DNA of 18,943 nt from contig DAOSUS010000056.1 in the NCBI GenBank assembly GCA_035378955.1, forward strand, positions 1-18,943. The letters are read 5' to 3'. Shown one piece after another: positions 1 to 9,104 of the stretch (within the stretch, counting starts at the first letter, position 1; each line of letters begins with the position of its first letter). The translations under genes were made by a program, and so were the position numbers. The notes under the pieces are model-generated. The model saw nothing but the letters and a program-made list of their open reading frames with translations. It was not told the DNA's origin and searched no databases. Source of the stretch: Candidatus Hydrogenedens sp. (GTDB lineage Bacteria; Hydrogenedentota; Hydrogenedentia; Hydrogenedentales; Hydrogenedentaceae).

Positions 1-2
1 AA

Positions 3-215
3 AGGCATTTTTCACATCGCCTTGTAGAATTAGGAATGACTTCTCGTCAGGCGGTAGAATTTATCTGGTTGGTAGGGGTTATCTCCGGTATTAGTGCTCT
101 TTTTCTTCCCATGTTAAGTTTTAATTTTAGTGTCCTGATTATACTTCAGGTATTAGGTATATATATTCTAATCGTATTGTTAATGAATGCCCCTAAAAGT
201 ACAAATGGTAAATAA
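3..215 (+). CDS. C-terminal fragment of a WecA/TagO/MraY-family glycosyl-1-phosphate transferase (5' end outside window)
   Basis: The third frame is open from the left edge to a TAA at 213-215, giving 70 residues of a truncated protein. Near the start is HFSHRLVELGMTSRQAVEF, which matches the conserved cytoplasmic HxxHR-type loop near the C-terminus of polyprenyl-phosphate sugar-1-phosphate transferases (WecA, TagO, MraY superfamily). Two hydrophobic segments follow (about residues 22-37 and 42-61), as in the last transmembrane helices of these enzymes, and then a short polar tail. Family members transfer a sugar-1-phosphate from a UDP-sugar to undecaprenyl phosphate at the inner membrane, starting O-antigen, teichoic acid or exopolysaccharide synthesis. 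The next gene, an O-antigen ligase/polymerase-type protein, begins 21 nt later on the same strand, which fits this role. The catalytic aspartates lie outside the window, so substrate cannot be judged. Confidence 0.82.
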   Translation, partial: RHFSHRLVELGMTSRQAVEFIWLVGVISGISALFLPMLSFNFSVLIILQVLGIYILIVLLMNAPKSTNGK

Positions 216-236
216 TCTCCAGAAATCAGGTTTGAT

Positions 237-3137
237 ATGAAAAAGACAAAAAAATTTACTAAAAAAATTATTCAAGAAGACACCTCAAATAAATTTCATT
301 TTTTTCAAAATGGTCTGGAACTTAATGAAAAAATTCTTGATATACCTCTAATATACTTTTTTACCACCCTTATTATTACTTTTCTGTTATCCGCTGTTAT
401 TTTATTGCTAACTTATTTCAATATATTAGATGCATTCAAGCCCTGGTTTTTGTCTCATTTTGATGTGTTAAACTTTACAAGATATCCCAAAGGTAGTATA
501 GATATTGGTATCGTATTCGCATCTCTTGTGTCTGTCGCTGGGCTTGCTATCATTCATCCAATTTTTGGGATATGTGGTATTTCATTAATCCGTTGTTGGC
601 TTGATGGGTATACCTATCCAACAGATAATACCTATTTTGTCTGGGCGATTATTTTAGTTTCATTATCCTACATTATCAGGACCTTCTTACTAAGAGAAAA
701 AATCAGATTAGACATTCACACGATTACTCTTCTTTCATTTATTTTTATTCTTATTCTATTACTACCTGTTTCATGGCAAATTGGAAAAACTTATCGCCAT
801 CTTATTTTATGGGCATCTTATGCTTTACTGTTTTTATCAGCATACGGAAGTATTAAGACAACTTCACAAAAGAATATCCTTACATGGGTAATTTTGTTAA
901 CCCTTGGTTTGCAAACATGGTATGCCTTTTACCATTTCCAATATGTCTTACCTTTTTTGAGAAAAAGTCTTTTAATGGACCCGTCTTTACGTATCAAGTT
1001 TTTTGGAACAGCAGAACTTTCTAAAGAACTAATTTATCGTTTTAATATCAATCGTGCCTTTGGAACAATGCTTTTTCCGAATGCGTTGGGTGGTTTTATC
1101 ATCCTGCTTTTGCCTATTGTTATTTACTGGTCTTTTTATTATATTTATATGCTTTACAATGAATGGCAAATTTCTAATAAAGAACCTATTAAGAAGAAAG
1201 AGGAACGCAGTGTTTTAATACAAACGGCTATTATCTGGTTTCTTTCGACCATAATTATTTATGCTACAGAACTTTTTCCATTAACGTATACTTTTGAAGA
1301 GAATTCAAATATTGATGTCTATTTAACTGCGGGTTTCGCATCACTGATGAGTTTAATTCCGTCAGGGTTATTTGCGTGGATATGCCTTAAAAAAGGACAC
1401 CCGGCGGGGAAATATTTTATTTTTTCTATTATTTTTTCACTTTGTTCTTTCTTTTCTTTATTATCTTTATGGCTAACTTATTCAAGAGGTTCTTGGGTAA
1501 GCCTTTTCCTTTCAATATTTTTGTTGTTTATGCTATTTATTTACTTCCGATATTTTGATACACAAAGGAAACGAATTTTTCAATCTATAATTTTCCTATT
1601 TATAGCTGGTTTTTGCCTTTTATCTGTCTCCCTATTAGCAAGTATGGCATTTGCAGAAAACACACAACAGGACACAACAAATAAAGAAACTTTTTCTAAT
1701 GAGAAAAATACTTACAACAATTTAGGAAATGAGAATAAAGCGGCAGAGGAAATAATGGAAAGTGGAGTGGGTGTTTCATGGGAGCATTTAAGTGACCCAT
1801 CTTCTTTTCGATTGCGTTGGAGTTATTGGAAAGTAGGATTAAATATGTGGTTCCATAATTTCTTTACAGGTGTTGGATTGGGAAACTTTGCGCTTGCATA
1901 TCCCCACTATCAATATATAGGTGCAGGAGATGTTAAAGAGTGTCATAATGGATACCTTCAAATATTATGTGAAACAGGTATTTTAGGTGGATTTTTCTTT
2001 TTATTTTTTATTTTAACTATTTTTTATAAAATAGCACGATGTGTAAAAGAAAATAGAAATTATTATGCTATTGTGTGGAGTATTGGGATTTTAGCCTTTC
2101 TTATCCATGCTGGTCTGGATATACATTTTTCACATCCATCCCTTGTTACTTATTTCATTATAGGATTGGCGGTATTTTTAAATGAAACACAAACTGAAAA
2201 AATGAATGTTGATAGTCCTCTTCCTCAAAAAATCAATTCGCTTCCTGTAACAATTATTACCTCTCTGGCATGCTCTATTCTTCTTATCGCTTCTACCTTT
2301 CCCTATGCTCGGGATTTAGTTCGTAGTCGAATGTCTTTCCTTAATGTAGGTAAAGATACCGAAATTCCGCTTGTTTTAAAGTCTATAAATTATGTATTTA
2401 CCGATGTGTTAAACTTTGCTCTCAATAAAACAGATAAACAACCAAAAATGTCCGCTACCATTCTTAAATACTTTTTTGTTGATTTGAACAAACTTAGAAT
2501 GTTCGGTAATTTATATGTTCCGGAGGGACCAGGTAGTAATAAGGCAAAACTTTTACCCGAAGGAAACCCCGTTCCCGATAACGCTGTTTTACTTGTCAAA
2601 GAACCCTGGCTACTTATAAATAGAATTCGTAATTCAAGTGTTCATTATGCAGATTATCTAAAACAGGTAGATAATATCTTCCCCTATCAAGAGGATATTC
2701 CTAATTATCTTAGTGAAATAAACAAGTTGTTATTTCTGTATTCATCCCCTGAGACTGACCTTGAAATTGTCAACAATTCGCGTAAAGAAATGCTCTATTG
2801 GGCTAATGAAGCAATAAGAAGAAGTCCACATAATGGGGACCTATATTATAACTACGGGAAAGCACTTTGGTTTGCAGGAGCAAAAGATTGTAATAACCCG
2901 GACGAACAAAATTCTTACATAAAACTTGCTATTGATAATTTTGAGAAAAGTGCATCAATATGGAAAAATGTACCGTTTTATTGGGATGAATACATTGCCC
3001 ATATGAAAGATGCTATTGGTTTTTTTGAAAAAAATAACTCTCCTGATGAAATAGAAATAATTCGCAAAAAAATAGATGAAGCAAGTCAATATGTAAGTGA
3101 ATTAAAAGAAAAACGAGCCCAATTAAATATCTGGTAA
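237..3137 (+). CDS. O-antigen ligase/polymerase (Wzy_C, WaaL-like) family membrane protein with long C-terminal periplasmic domain
   Basis: This 966-aa polytopic inner-membrane protein has many hydrophobic spans between residues about 37 and 690. Hallmarks of the Wzy_C/WaaL superfamily are visible: an R-x-FGT-x(4)-PNALGG stretch (about 273-286), LTYSRGSW (413-420), GVGLGNF (545-551) and HNGYLQILCETGILGG (570-585). Such proteins join undecaprenyl-linked glycans to each other (Wzy) or to lipid A or protein acceptors (WaaL/PglL-like), on the periplasmic face. A polar insert at about 475-515 lies in the large periplasmic loop region. Residues about 690-966 form a long soluble tail; around 805-950 it contains helical pairs such as PHNGDLYYNYGKALWFAG that resemble tetratricopeptide repeats. 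Typical ligases are 400-600 aa, so this one is unusually long. The ribosome site is weak (CAGG 8 nt upstream). It follows the WecA-like fragment and precedes the M24 peptidase by 16 nt. Ligase versus polymerase cannot be decided from sequence alone. Confidence 0.8.
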   Translation: MKKTKKFTKKIIQEDTSNKFHFFQNGLELNEKILDIPLIYFFTTLIITFLLSAVILLLTYFNILDAFKPWFLSHFDVLNFTRYPKGSIDIGIVFASLVSVAGLAIIHPIFGICGISLIRCWLDGYTYPTDNTYFVWAIILVSLSYIIRTFLLREKIRLDIHTITLLSFIFILILLLPVSWQIGKTYRHLILWASYALLFLSAYGSIKTTSQKNILTWVILLTLGLQTWYAFYHFQYVLPFLRKSLLMDPSLRIKFFGTAELSKELIYRFNINRAFGTMLFPNALGGFIILLLPIVIYWSFYYIYMLYNEWQISNKEPIKKKEERSVLIQTAIIWFLSTIIIYATELFPLTYTFEENSNIDVYLTAGFASLMSLIPSGLFAWICLKKGHPAGKYFIFSIIFSLCSFFSLLSLWLTYSRGSWVSLFLSIFLLFMLFIYFRYFDTQRKRIFQSIIFLFIAGFCLLSVSLLASMAFAENTQQDTTNKETFSNEKNTYNNLGNENKAAEEIMESGVGVSWEHLSDPSSFRLRWSYWKVGLNMWFHNFFTGVGLGNFALAYPHYQYIGAGDVKECHNGYLQILCETGILGGFFFLFFILTIFYKIARCVKENRNYYAIVWSIGILAFLIHAGLDIHFSHPSLVTYFIIGLAVFLNETQTEKMNVDSPLPQKINSLPVTIITSLACSILLIASTFPYARDLVRSRMSFLNVGKDTEIPLVLKSINYVFTDVLNFALNKTDKQPKMSATILKYFFVDLNKLRMFGNLYVPEGPGSNKAKLLPEGNPVPDNAVLLVKEPWLLINRIRNSSVHYADYLKQVDNIFPYQEDIPNYLSEINKLLFLYSSPETDLEIVNNSRKEMLYWANEAIRRSPHNGDLYYNYGKALWFAGAKDCNNPDEQNSYIKLAIDNFEKSASIWKNVPFYWDEYIAHMKDAIGFFEKNNSPDEIEIIRKKIDEASQYVSELKEKRAQLNIW

Positions 3138-3153
3138 GAACGGGAAAGTTAGA

Positions 3154-4245
3154 ATGAGTATTGTTCATTTTTTACAAAAAAGAGTTGATAAAATTAGGAA
3201 TATCCTAAAACAATACAACTGTGATGCTTTTATAAGTCTTTGCCCCATTTATAATCGTTATTTTTCAGGCTTTACAGGTTCCACATCCGCCTTGTTAGTT
3301 ACACTTGAAAAAAGCTATTTCCTTACGGATTTTCGTTATGAGGAACAAGTTGGAAAAGAAGTCTTTAACTTTACAGTTATTATTGTCTCAGGAGAATTAG
3401 TAAATAATCTTTTCCAATTAATCAATTCCTTAAAAATACAAAAAATCGCTATTCATACAGAAAAAATAAGTTTACAATTAGCAGAAAAACTAAAAGAAAA
3501 TTGTAAGGTGGAACTTGTTGGAATAAATGACGCTCTTTCTCAATTGCGAATGGTGAAGGAAGGTTTTGAAATAGAAACCATTCGAAATGCATGTAAAATA
3601 ACAGAAACCAGTATATATAATTGTATGTCAGCACTTAAAGAAGGGGTTACAGAACGGGAAATAGCTTCTCGGATAGATTATGAATTTCGATTGCAGGGTG
3701 CTGATGGTTCTGCTTTTGACACAATTGTTTTATTTGGTAAAAATTCATCTCTGCCTCATGGCAAACCAGGTGATAAAAAACTCTCGATTGGTGATATTGT
3801 CTTAATTGATTGTGGTTGTATTTATAAAGGTTATTGTTCAGACTTAACGAGAACATTTGTATTGGGTGTCATACCCGGAACATGGTTTATAGATATGTAT
3901 GAAACAGTATTATCGGCTCAACTTTCTGCTTTATCGGTTCTATGTCCGGGTAAATATTCAAATGAAATTGATAATATAGCCCGTAGTTATATATCTGGAA
4001 AAGGTTTTGGAAAATACTTTGGACATGGTTTAGGACATGGCGTTGGAATGGAAATTCATGAACCACCACGGTTAAACACTGATAGTTCCTCTATATTAAA
4101 AGAAGGTTTTATTATTACGATCGAGCCAGGTATTTATATACCTGATAAAGGCGGTGTTCGTATAGAAGATACTGTTTTAATAACAAATGACGGATACGAA
4201 CGGCTAACCACTTCGAATAAAGATTTAATAGTTCTTCCTGTTTAA
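3154..4245 (+). CDS. M24-family Xaa-Pro aminopeptidase / dipeptidase
   Basis: The 363-aa product has the two-domain layout of short aminopeptidase P/prolidase proteins: an N-terminal creatinase-like domain (about 1-130) and a C-terminal pita-bread metallopeptidase fold (about 137-360). All five expected metal ligands are visible: D219 (IDCG), D230 (SDLTRT), H295 (HGLGHGVG), E324 (IEPGIY) and E338 (RIEDT). The auxiliary histidines H202 (LPHGKPG) and H302 (IHEPP) are also present. The enzyme is therefore predicted to be an active di-metal (Mn/Co type) cytoplasmic peptidase removing N-terminal residues before proline or cleaving Xaa-Pro dipeptides; no signal peptide is seen. It lies 16 nt after the ligase-like gene with no strong SD, so it is probably cotranscribed, without an obvious link to glycan assembly. 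It converges on the glycosidase gene with a 5-nt gap. PepP versus PepQ assignment is uncertain, so no symbol is given. Confidence 0.93.
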   Translation: MSIVHFLQKRVDKIRNILKQYNCDAFISLCPIYNRYFSGFTGSTSALLVTLEKSYFLTDFRYEEQVGKEVFNFTVIIVSGELVNNLFQLINSLKIQKIAIHTEKISLQLAEKLKENCKVELVGINDALSQLRMVKEGFEIETIRNACKITETSIYNCMSALKEGVTEREIASRIDYEFRLQGADGSAFDTIVLFGKNSSLPHGKPGDKKLSIGDIVLIDCGCIYKGYCSDLTRTFVLGVIPGTWFIDMYETVLSAQLSALSVLCPGKYSNEIDNIARSYISGKGFGKYFGHGLGHGVGMEIHEPPRLNTDSSSILKEGFIITIEPGIYIPDKGGVRIEDTVLITNDGYERLTTSNKDLIVLPV

Positions 4246-4250
4246 TTTTT

Positions 4251-6014
4251 CTATTTAATATATCCAAAACTTCTGGCAGGTAAAAAGATTGTATTATCAT
4301 CGGTATTTATTATTTTACAAAAAGCGACACACTTTTCTTGTTTGTTTTCATAAATATAAACATGTTTTTGTTTGTTTTTGTCTTTAAACTCTATTTTTTG
4401 TTGTTTATTAGATAGGTTTGCCCAAAATAGATTGTCCCCAATTTTTGTGATTTTAATGAAAACAGGATTTGTAGTAATAACCGGGTAAATTTTATCTCCT
4501 GGATGTGTATTGTTCGTAAAAATTTTCAAAGCATAATAAATAGGAAATAACTGCCAATTTTTATCCGCATAACCCCATAGGCCTATCCTCATAGGTTCTT
4601 TTAGCCCCGGATACCTTACTTCCTGTAAACACCATATACTAAAACCTGATACTCCTTGATTTAACCCATCTATCATTGCTGAATATGTATAAAGTGCGCC
4701 ATCATATTCTTGCATAATAGGATTAATGGATGGAGGTTGAAATCTATGGTCTGTTATACCAAATTCAGTAACAACAAAAGGTTTTTTGCTATTAAGTTTG
4801 CTATTTTTTACTAATTCTAAACGGGTTTTAAATAATTCGTTTGTGAAATAAGAGCTGCTAAAATGACAATAAAAATGCGATGCCCATAAATTTACTATAT
4901 GGCTATAATCCTTATTCTCCAGACAGGCCTCCAACCAATCGGTGCCCATAGCATCATCACTGCCGATTATTTTAAGTTTAATATTATTTTTTTTGAATTC
5001 CTCCTTCAACAACTTATGAATTTCAATAAATTTGTTCAGTCTATTGTCATATGTTTTGAAGAAATAATTCGGTTCATTTGTTAGAGTAAAATATTTTATA
5101 TTGTCAAATTTTTTTATTTTAATAAGGTAATTCAGAAGTGCAATTATAGTATTCACTCTTTTTTCTATGTTCTCCCATGTATCTTTCATACCCCAATCAA
5201 CACATGTTATATTAACCTTTGTATTCAAATCTTTATATTCTTGTAAAGTCCTGCATAAACTTTGCATTCCGTCGCTTTCAAATGTAAATGTTTTCCCATC
5301 ATCTGAAGGATTCCAATCTTTGAACCAGGTAAATGTTCGAACCCAATGAGGTTTTAATTCACTAAGCCTATCTTTACGAATTTTTATGGCTTCTTCATTT
5401 ACACCGTCCTGTGAATTATTCTTATCATAAAATCTTCCATCGTCCTCTGCACCAAATCCAATCAAAGGGAACTTTATCGGTTTTTTACTAATATTTAGAT
5501 GGATTATATCCTCATTACAAACATTTGCAGCAGAAAGACAGGAAAAAATTGGTTCCGTACTTTCAATTTTTCCTTGATTATGTATATATATGGATACTCT
5601 TACTTTTTTTGTTTTGGGGGGCGTCTTTGCATATAACTTTATAGGGATATAATGTTGTGTAGGTTCGGTAAGTCTCTCTTCGACATATTCTATCCTTTTT
5701 CCTTCATTATCTATAAAACTTATACTAAGTCCTCCCCCTATAGAATTTTCATGCCAGAGTAAACGCATCCGAGCGTTAGCATGAACAAACTGTCCTTCCT
5801 CTACTGGGAAATCACAATAATAATGATGCCATTTATTATCTTTATCGCTTTCTACTACTTCTAATTCGTAAATCTTTTCTTTATCAGAAGTAGTAATTAT
5901 TTTCTTTTTAATTGAAGAATCCGAAGTAAGCCATTGTAGTTCATTTGTTCCAATCTCGTTGGCATTACTGAAAATGAAATGAGCAATAAATACAAGTGAG
6001 AATATGTAGGGCAT
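4251..6014 (-). CDS. Secreted clan GH-A-like glycoside hydrolase with N-terminal carbohydrate-binding-like domain
   Basis: This 587-aa protein begins with a hydrophobic signal peptide (about 1-19, MPYIFSLVFIAHFIFSNA). Residues about 28-160 look like a beta-sandwich, carbohydrate-binding-type module. Residues about 180-500 look like a TIM barrel with LTNEPNYFF (N313-E314, the Asn-Glu pair typical of the acid/base in clan GH-A) and VVTEFGITD (E417, placed like a nucleophile at the end of strand 7). An aromatic GFSIWCLQEVRYPG follows, and about 505-587 resemble a C-terminal beta-domain. Clan GH-A covers many retaining families (GH5, GH39, GH30 and others); I cannot choose a family or substrate. 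The start is 13 nt after the RND pump stop and no SD is evident, so expression probably depends on the pump transcript. It is the last gene of the efflux operon, converging on the M24 peptidase. A catalytically altered sugar-binding homologue is possible but both key glutamates are present. Confidence 0.78.
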   Translation of the reverse strand: MPYIFSLVFIAHFIFSNANEIGTNELQWLTSDSSIKKKIITTSDKEKIYELEVVESDKDNKWHHYYCDFPVEEGQFVHANARMRLLWHENSIGGGLSISFIDNEGKRIEYVEERLTEPTQHYIPIKLYAKTPPKTKKVRVSIYIHNQGKIESTEPIFSCLSAANVCNEDIIHLNISKKPIKFPLIGFGAEDDGRFYDKNNSQDGVNEEAIKIRKDRLSELKPHWVRTFTWFKDWNPSDDGKTFTFESDGMQSLCRTLQEYKDLNTKVNITCVDWGMKDTWENIEKRVNTIIALLNYLIKIKKFDNIKYFTLTNEPNYFFKTYDNRLNKFIEIHKLLKEEFKKNNIKLKIIGSDDAMGTDWLEACLENKDYSHIVNLWASHFYCHFSSSYFTNELFKTRLELVKNSKLNSKKPFVVTEFGITDHRFQPPSINPIMQEYDGALYTYSAMIDGLNQGVSGFSIWCLQEVRYPGLKEPMRIGLWGYADKNWQLFPIYYALKIFTNNTHPGDKIYPVITTNPVFIKITKIGDNLFWANLSNKQQKIEFKDKNKQKHVYIYENKQEKCVAFCKIINTDDNTIFLPARSFGYIK

Positions 6015-6027
6015 TTGATTATAAATT

Positions 6028-9000
6028 CTATTTGTTATTTTCTATTTTCCCACGAGTAAACAGGTCATATAGAACAGGTATAACAATTAAGGTTAGCACA
6101 CCACTAAAAGCAATACCGCCGATACTTGCAATACCTAAATCTGTTCTTATTTCACTTCCCAAACCTTTCCCGGTTGCTATCGGAATCATACCAGCAACTG
6201 CGGCTAATGTAATCATAAGTATAGGTCTAAATTGTTCACCAGCAGATTGTATCATAGCCTTATGTCTTGAAACACCAGATGCTACAAGTTGATTAAGTCG
6301 GTCAATTATTAGAATGGCATTGTTTACTACAATACCGGATAGCATAACAAGACCAAGTAAGACAAACATAGAAATTGAATAACCTGTTAGGTATAAAGAT
6401 AGAACAACACCTATTAATCCTAAAGGTAAGGTTACTAATATAAAAAATGGTTGTTTGAAAGATTCAAGAATGGCTGCCAATACAAGAATAATAAGGACGA
6501 TAGCAATAATACCTGCTCTTGCAAATTCCTGTTGTGCTTCTACCATTACTTCATTTTCACCAAAGAAATAATAATCGTATCCCTGAGGTAAATTTCCATA
6601 TTTCTTTATCACATCTGTCAATTCTGCAACGGCAGTTCCTAATGGTTTACGAGGTGCAAGTCCAGCAAATAACTTTTCTATTTTCCGTTTATCTTTTCTT
6701 AAAACATTTACAGGTGCTGTTTTTTCTTCTATTTTGGCAACAGTTGTTAAATTAATAGGTTTTCCGGGTGCACCAGGTAACAAGAAATTTTCTACCTGCT
6801 GTTTCCCTTCTATTTCGTCGAATTTAACAACGATATCATAATTCCTTCCTTGCTGTTTATAAACTCCTGCTGTTATACCTTCAAGATTTCCACGAAGAAG
6901 CATACCTAAAATTACAGGAGGGAAATTTATATCCGAAAGCAAAGGTTTGTCTGGATAAATCTTCAATTCGGGTCTTCCGCCACGAATACTTGTATCAATA
7001 TCTTTTAATCCTTCTAAACTTTTTGCTTGCGTTTCTAATCTTTTAACAATTTTTTGTATTTCTTCTCTATCTTCCCCAAAAATTTCTAATTCAATAGGGA
7101 TAGATTGTCCACCTATTGCAGTTGGACTTCCCACACTATATTTGCAATCGGGATAATTCTCTAACAATTTTCTTACTTTATCTTTTATTTTGTCAATAGG
7201 CATATCAGGTCGTTCTGGTTTCTCATTAAAGACAAGTAGTATTTGTGCGACATAAACACCTTCCGATGTTTGCCCCATTATCCCCTGTATTTTACCTACA
7301 GAAGAAAGCACATGTTTTAAATAAGGCAAGTCTTTTACTCTTTCCTCCACTTCTTTAACTCTCTTTATTGTATTTTTCAAACTATAATGCGTGGGATATT
7401 CTAATCTGATAAAAAGAGTTCCTCTGTCTGGTTCCTCAAAGAACCCGAATCCTATTTTTTGAATTAGATTAAAGGTAAGGATAAATATAACAACAATACC
7501 GAAAGTAAATAAAAGGGAAGTCAATCGTCTATGTTCAAAGAATTTCAAGACCCCTATATAACCATTTTTCATAAAATCTAAAAACATATTAAATATTTGT
7601 TCAAACTTATAAATAATACCTCTTTTTTTCGTAGATTTTAACAAAATAGAAGCGAGCAATGGTGTCATTGTAAATGATATGAACAGTGAAACGGCTGTAA
7701 CTATAATCATTGTCCATGCAAAAGGTGCCAAGAACAGACCTACTTGGGAACCCATAGTAGCGATGGGAAATAACACTACAAGATTTGTTCCGGCACTTGC
7801 CAGTACGGCAATAAATACACGACTTGCACCTTTAATCGCTGATTCTTTGGGTTCCTGACTTTTTTGAAATTCTGTCATTATACTCTCTAATACTACAATT
7901 GAGTTTGTAACAAGTATCCCTACAGACAGCCCTAATGAAATAAGTGTGCTTATATTTAAACTGTAGCCTAAAAGACTAATAAAGAAAAGTCCTACGACTA
8001 TTGTTAAAGGCATTGTAATACCAACAATAAAAGTAAGCCGAAAATTATACAAGAAGAAGAAAAGTATTAATGCTGTAAGAATAATCCCTTGAATAATATC
8101 ACCTGTAGTACTATCCACAGTTGCTTTAATAAAACTTCCCTCATCATTTACCCATACCAATTCCATTCCTACGGGCAAAGAAGATTGTATATTTCCAATA
8201 GCGGAACGAACAGACTCAACAACTCTTACTGTATTCGCTTCTGCCCTTTTGACAATACGAATGTATATACATGATTTTCCATCAAGAAATGCAGATTGTC
8301 TTATTTCTTTAGAACTAAAAACTACCTTACCAATATCTTTAATATAACATCTTGAACCCTCTTTTGATATTATAGGCAAAGTTTCTAGCTGTTCTATCTG
8401 GTGGTATTCTGCATCATATTTTACAGAATATTCCGTCTCTCCCTCTCTTACCCTACCTGAAGGGATTAGTCGAACTCCTTTTTGAATTGCTTCTACAATA
8501 TCTAAAGAAGTCAAACCTCTTGAAGCCAGTTTATCTCTATCTAATAGGACATGAACTTCTTTTTTTGCACCACCGACAAGTTCAACATTAGCAACTCCTT
8601 CAATTGTTGTTAACTTATCCTTCAATTGGTTATCAGCGTAATCATATAATTCGTCTATTGGAATATCTCCTGTGAGGGCTAAATCTATTATAGGGACCGC
8701 ATTAATATCGAATTTTAATACTTTAGGCTTTTCTGTCCCTTCAGGGAAATCATTTTGTATCAGGTCTAATTTTTCTCGGACATCATACGCAGCGACATCC
8801 ACATCCACATTAAGTTGAAATTCAAGGAAGGTTTGACACACATTTTCCATACAGTTTGATGTAACATGCTTTAACCCATCTATGGTAAAAACAGCATCTT
8901 CAATTCGCCGTGCTATATCGGTTTCAATTTCTTCAGGACTTGCTCCGGGATATACGGTTACAACGGTTACATAAGGAACATCTACTTTAGGGAAAAATTC

Positions 9001-9102
9001 AAGTCCCATTCTGTAATAGGCTTCTATTCCTAAAAAGGTAAGGCCAATAAATAAACATGTAACTGCAACAGGTCGTCGAACAGATAGTTCTATTAAATTC
9101 AT
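6028..9102 (-). CDS. RND-family efflux pump, inner-membrane permease (AcrB/HAE-type, atypical TM4)
   Basis: The 1024-aa length matches AcrB-type pumps. It starts with LIELSVRRPVAV and a first TM helix; the porter domain contains YPGASPEEIE (51-60). Twofold repeated TM blocks lie at about 335-490 and 860-1015, separated by large periplasmic loops (about 35-330 and 555-855). The pump should form a trimer that takes substrates from periplasm or membrane and passes them to the MFP and outer-membrane factor encoded just upstream. Instead of the TM4 aspartate pair of AcrB (D407/D408) the helix reads GILVTNSIVVLES (T399-N400). In TM10 the AcrB lysine position is Asn (VVNNAIL, N927). R959 and T965 match AcrB R971 and about T978. 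Translation is probably coupled: GAGGAG in the last codons of the MFP gene precedes the ATG by 8 nt, and the stop-to-start gap is 2 nt. Substrate (drug, lipid, dye) cannot be predicted; heavy-metal CzcA type is less likely. Confidence 0.95.
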   Translation of the reverse strand: MNLIELSVRRPVAVTCLFIGLTFLGIEAYYRMGLEFFPKVDVPYVTVVTVYPGASPEEIETDIARRIEDAVFTIDGLKHVTSNCMENVCQTFLEFQLNVDVDVAAYDVREKLDLIQNDFPEGTEKPKVLKFDINAVPIIDLALTGDIPIDELYDYADNQLKDKLTTIEGVANVELVGGAKKEVHVLLDRDKLASRGLTSLDIVEAIQKGVRLIPSGRVREGETEYSVKYDAEYHQIEQLETLPIISKEGSRCYIKDIGKVVFSSKEIRQSAFLDGKSCIYIRIVKRAEANTVRVVESVRSAIGNIQSSLPVGMELVWVNDEGSFIKATVDSTTGDIIQGIILTALILFFFLYNFRLTFIVGITMPLTIVVGLFFISLLGYSLNISTLISLGLSVGILVTNSIVVLESIMTEFQKSQEPKESAIKGASRVFIAVLASAGTNLVVLFPIATMGSQVGLFLAPFAWTMIIVTAVSLFISFTMTPLLASILLKSTKKRGIIYKFEQIFNMFLDFMKNGYIGVLKFFEHRRLTSLLFTFGIVVIFILTFNLIQKIGFGFFEEPDRGTLFIRLEYPTHYSLKNTIKRVKEVEERVKDLPYLKHVLSSVGKIQGIMGQTSEGVYVAQILLVFNEKPERPDMPIDKIKDKVRKLLENYPDCKYSVGSPTAIGGQSIPIELEIFGEDREEIQKIVKRLETQAKSLEGLKDIDTSIRGGRPELKIYPDKPLLSDINFPPVILGMLLRGNLEGITAGVYKQQGRNYDIVVKFDEIEGKQQVENFLLPGAPGKPINLTTVAKIEEKTAPVNVLRKDKRKIEKLFAGLAPRKPLGTAVAELTDVIKKYGNLPQGYDYYFFGENEVMVEAQQEFARAGIIAIVLIILVLAAILESFKQPFFILVTLPLGLIGVVLSLYLTGYSISMFVLLGLVMLSGIVVNNAILIIDRLNQLVASGVSRHKAMIQSAGEQFRPILMITLAAVAGMIPIATGKGLGSEIRTDLGIASIGGIAFSGVLTLIVIPVLYDLFTRGKIENNK

Positions 9103-9104
9103 AT

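Noticed and set aside
2390..2599. Minus-strand 69-codon open frame
   Set aside because: Inside the soluble tail of the O-antigen ligase-like gene on the other strand, with no SD or domain support.
5996..6292. Plus-strand 98-codon open frame
   Set aside because: It lies wholly antisense to the end of the RND pump and start of the glycosidase; composition mirrors the pump helices and no motif is seen.
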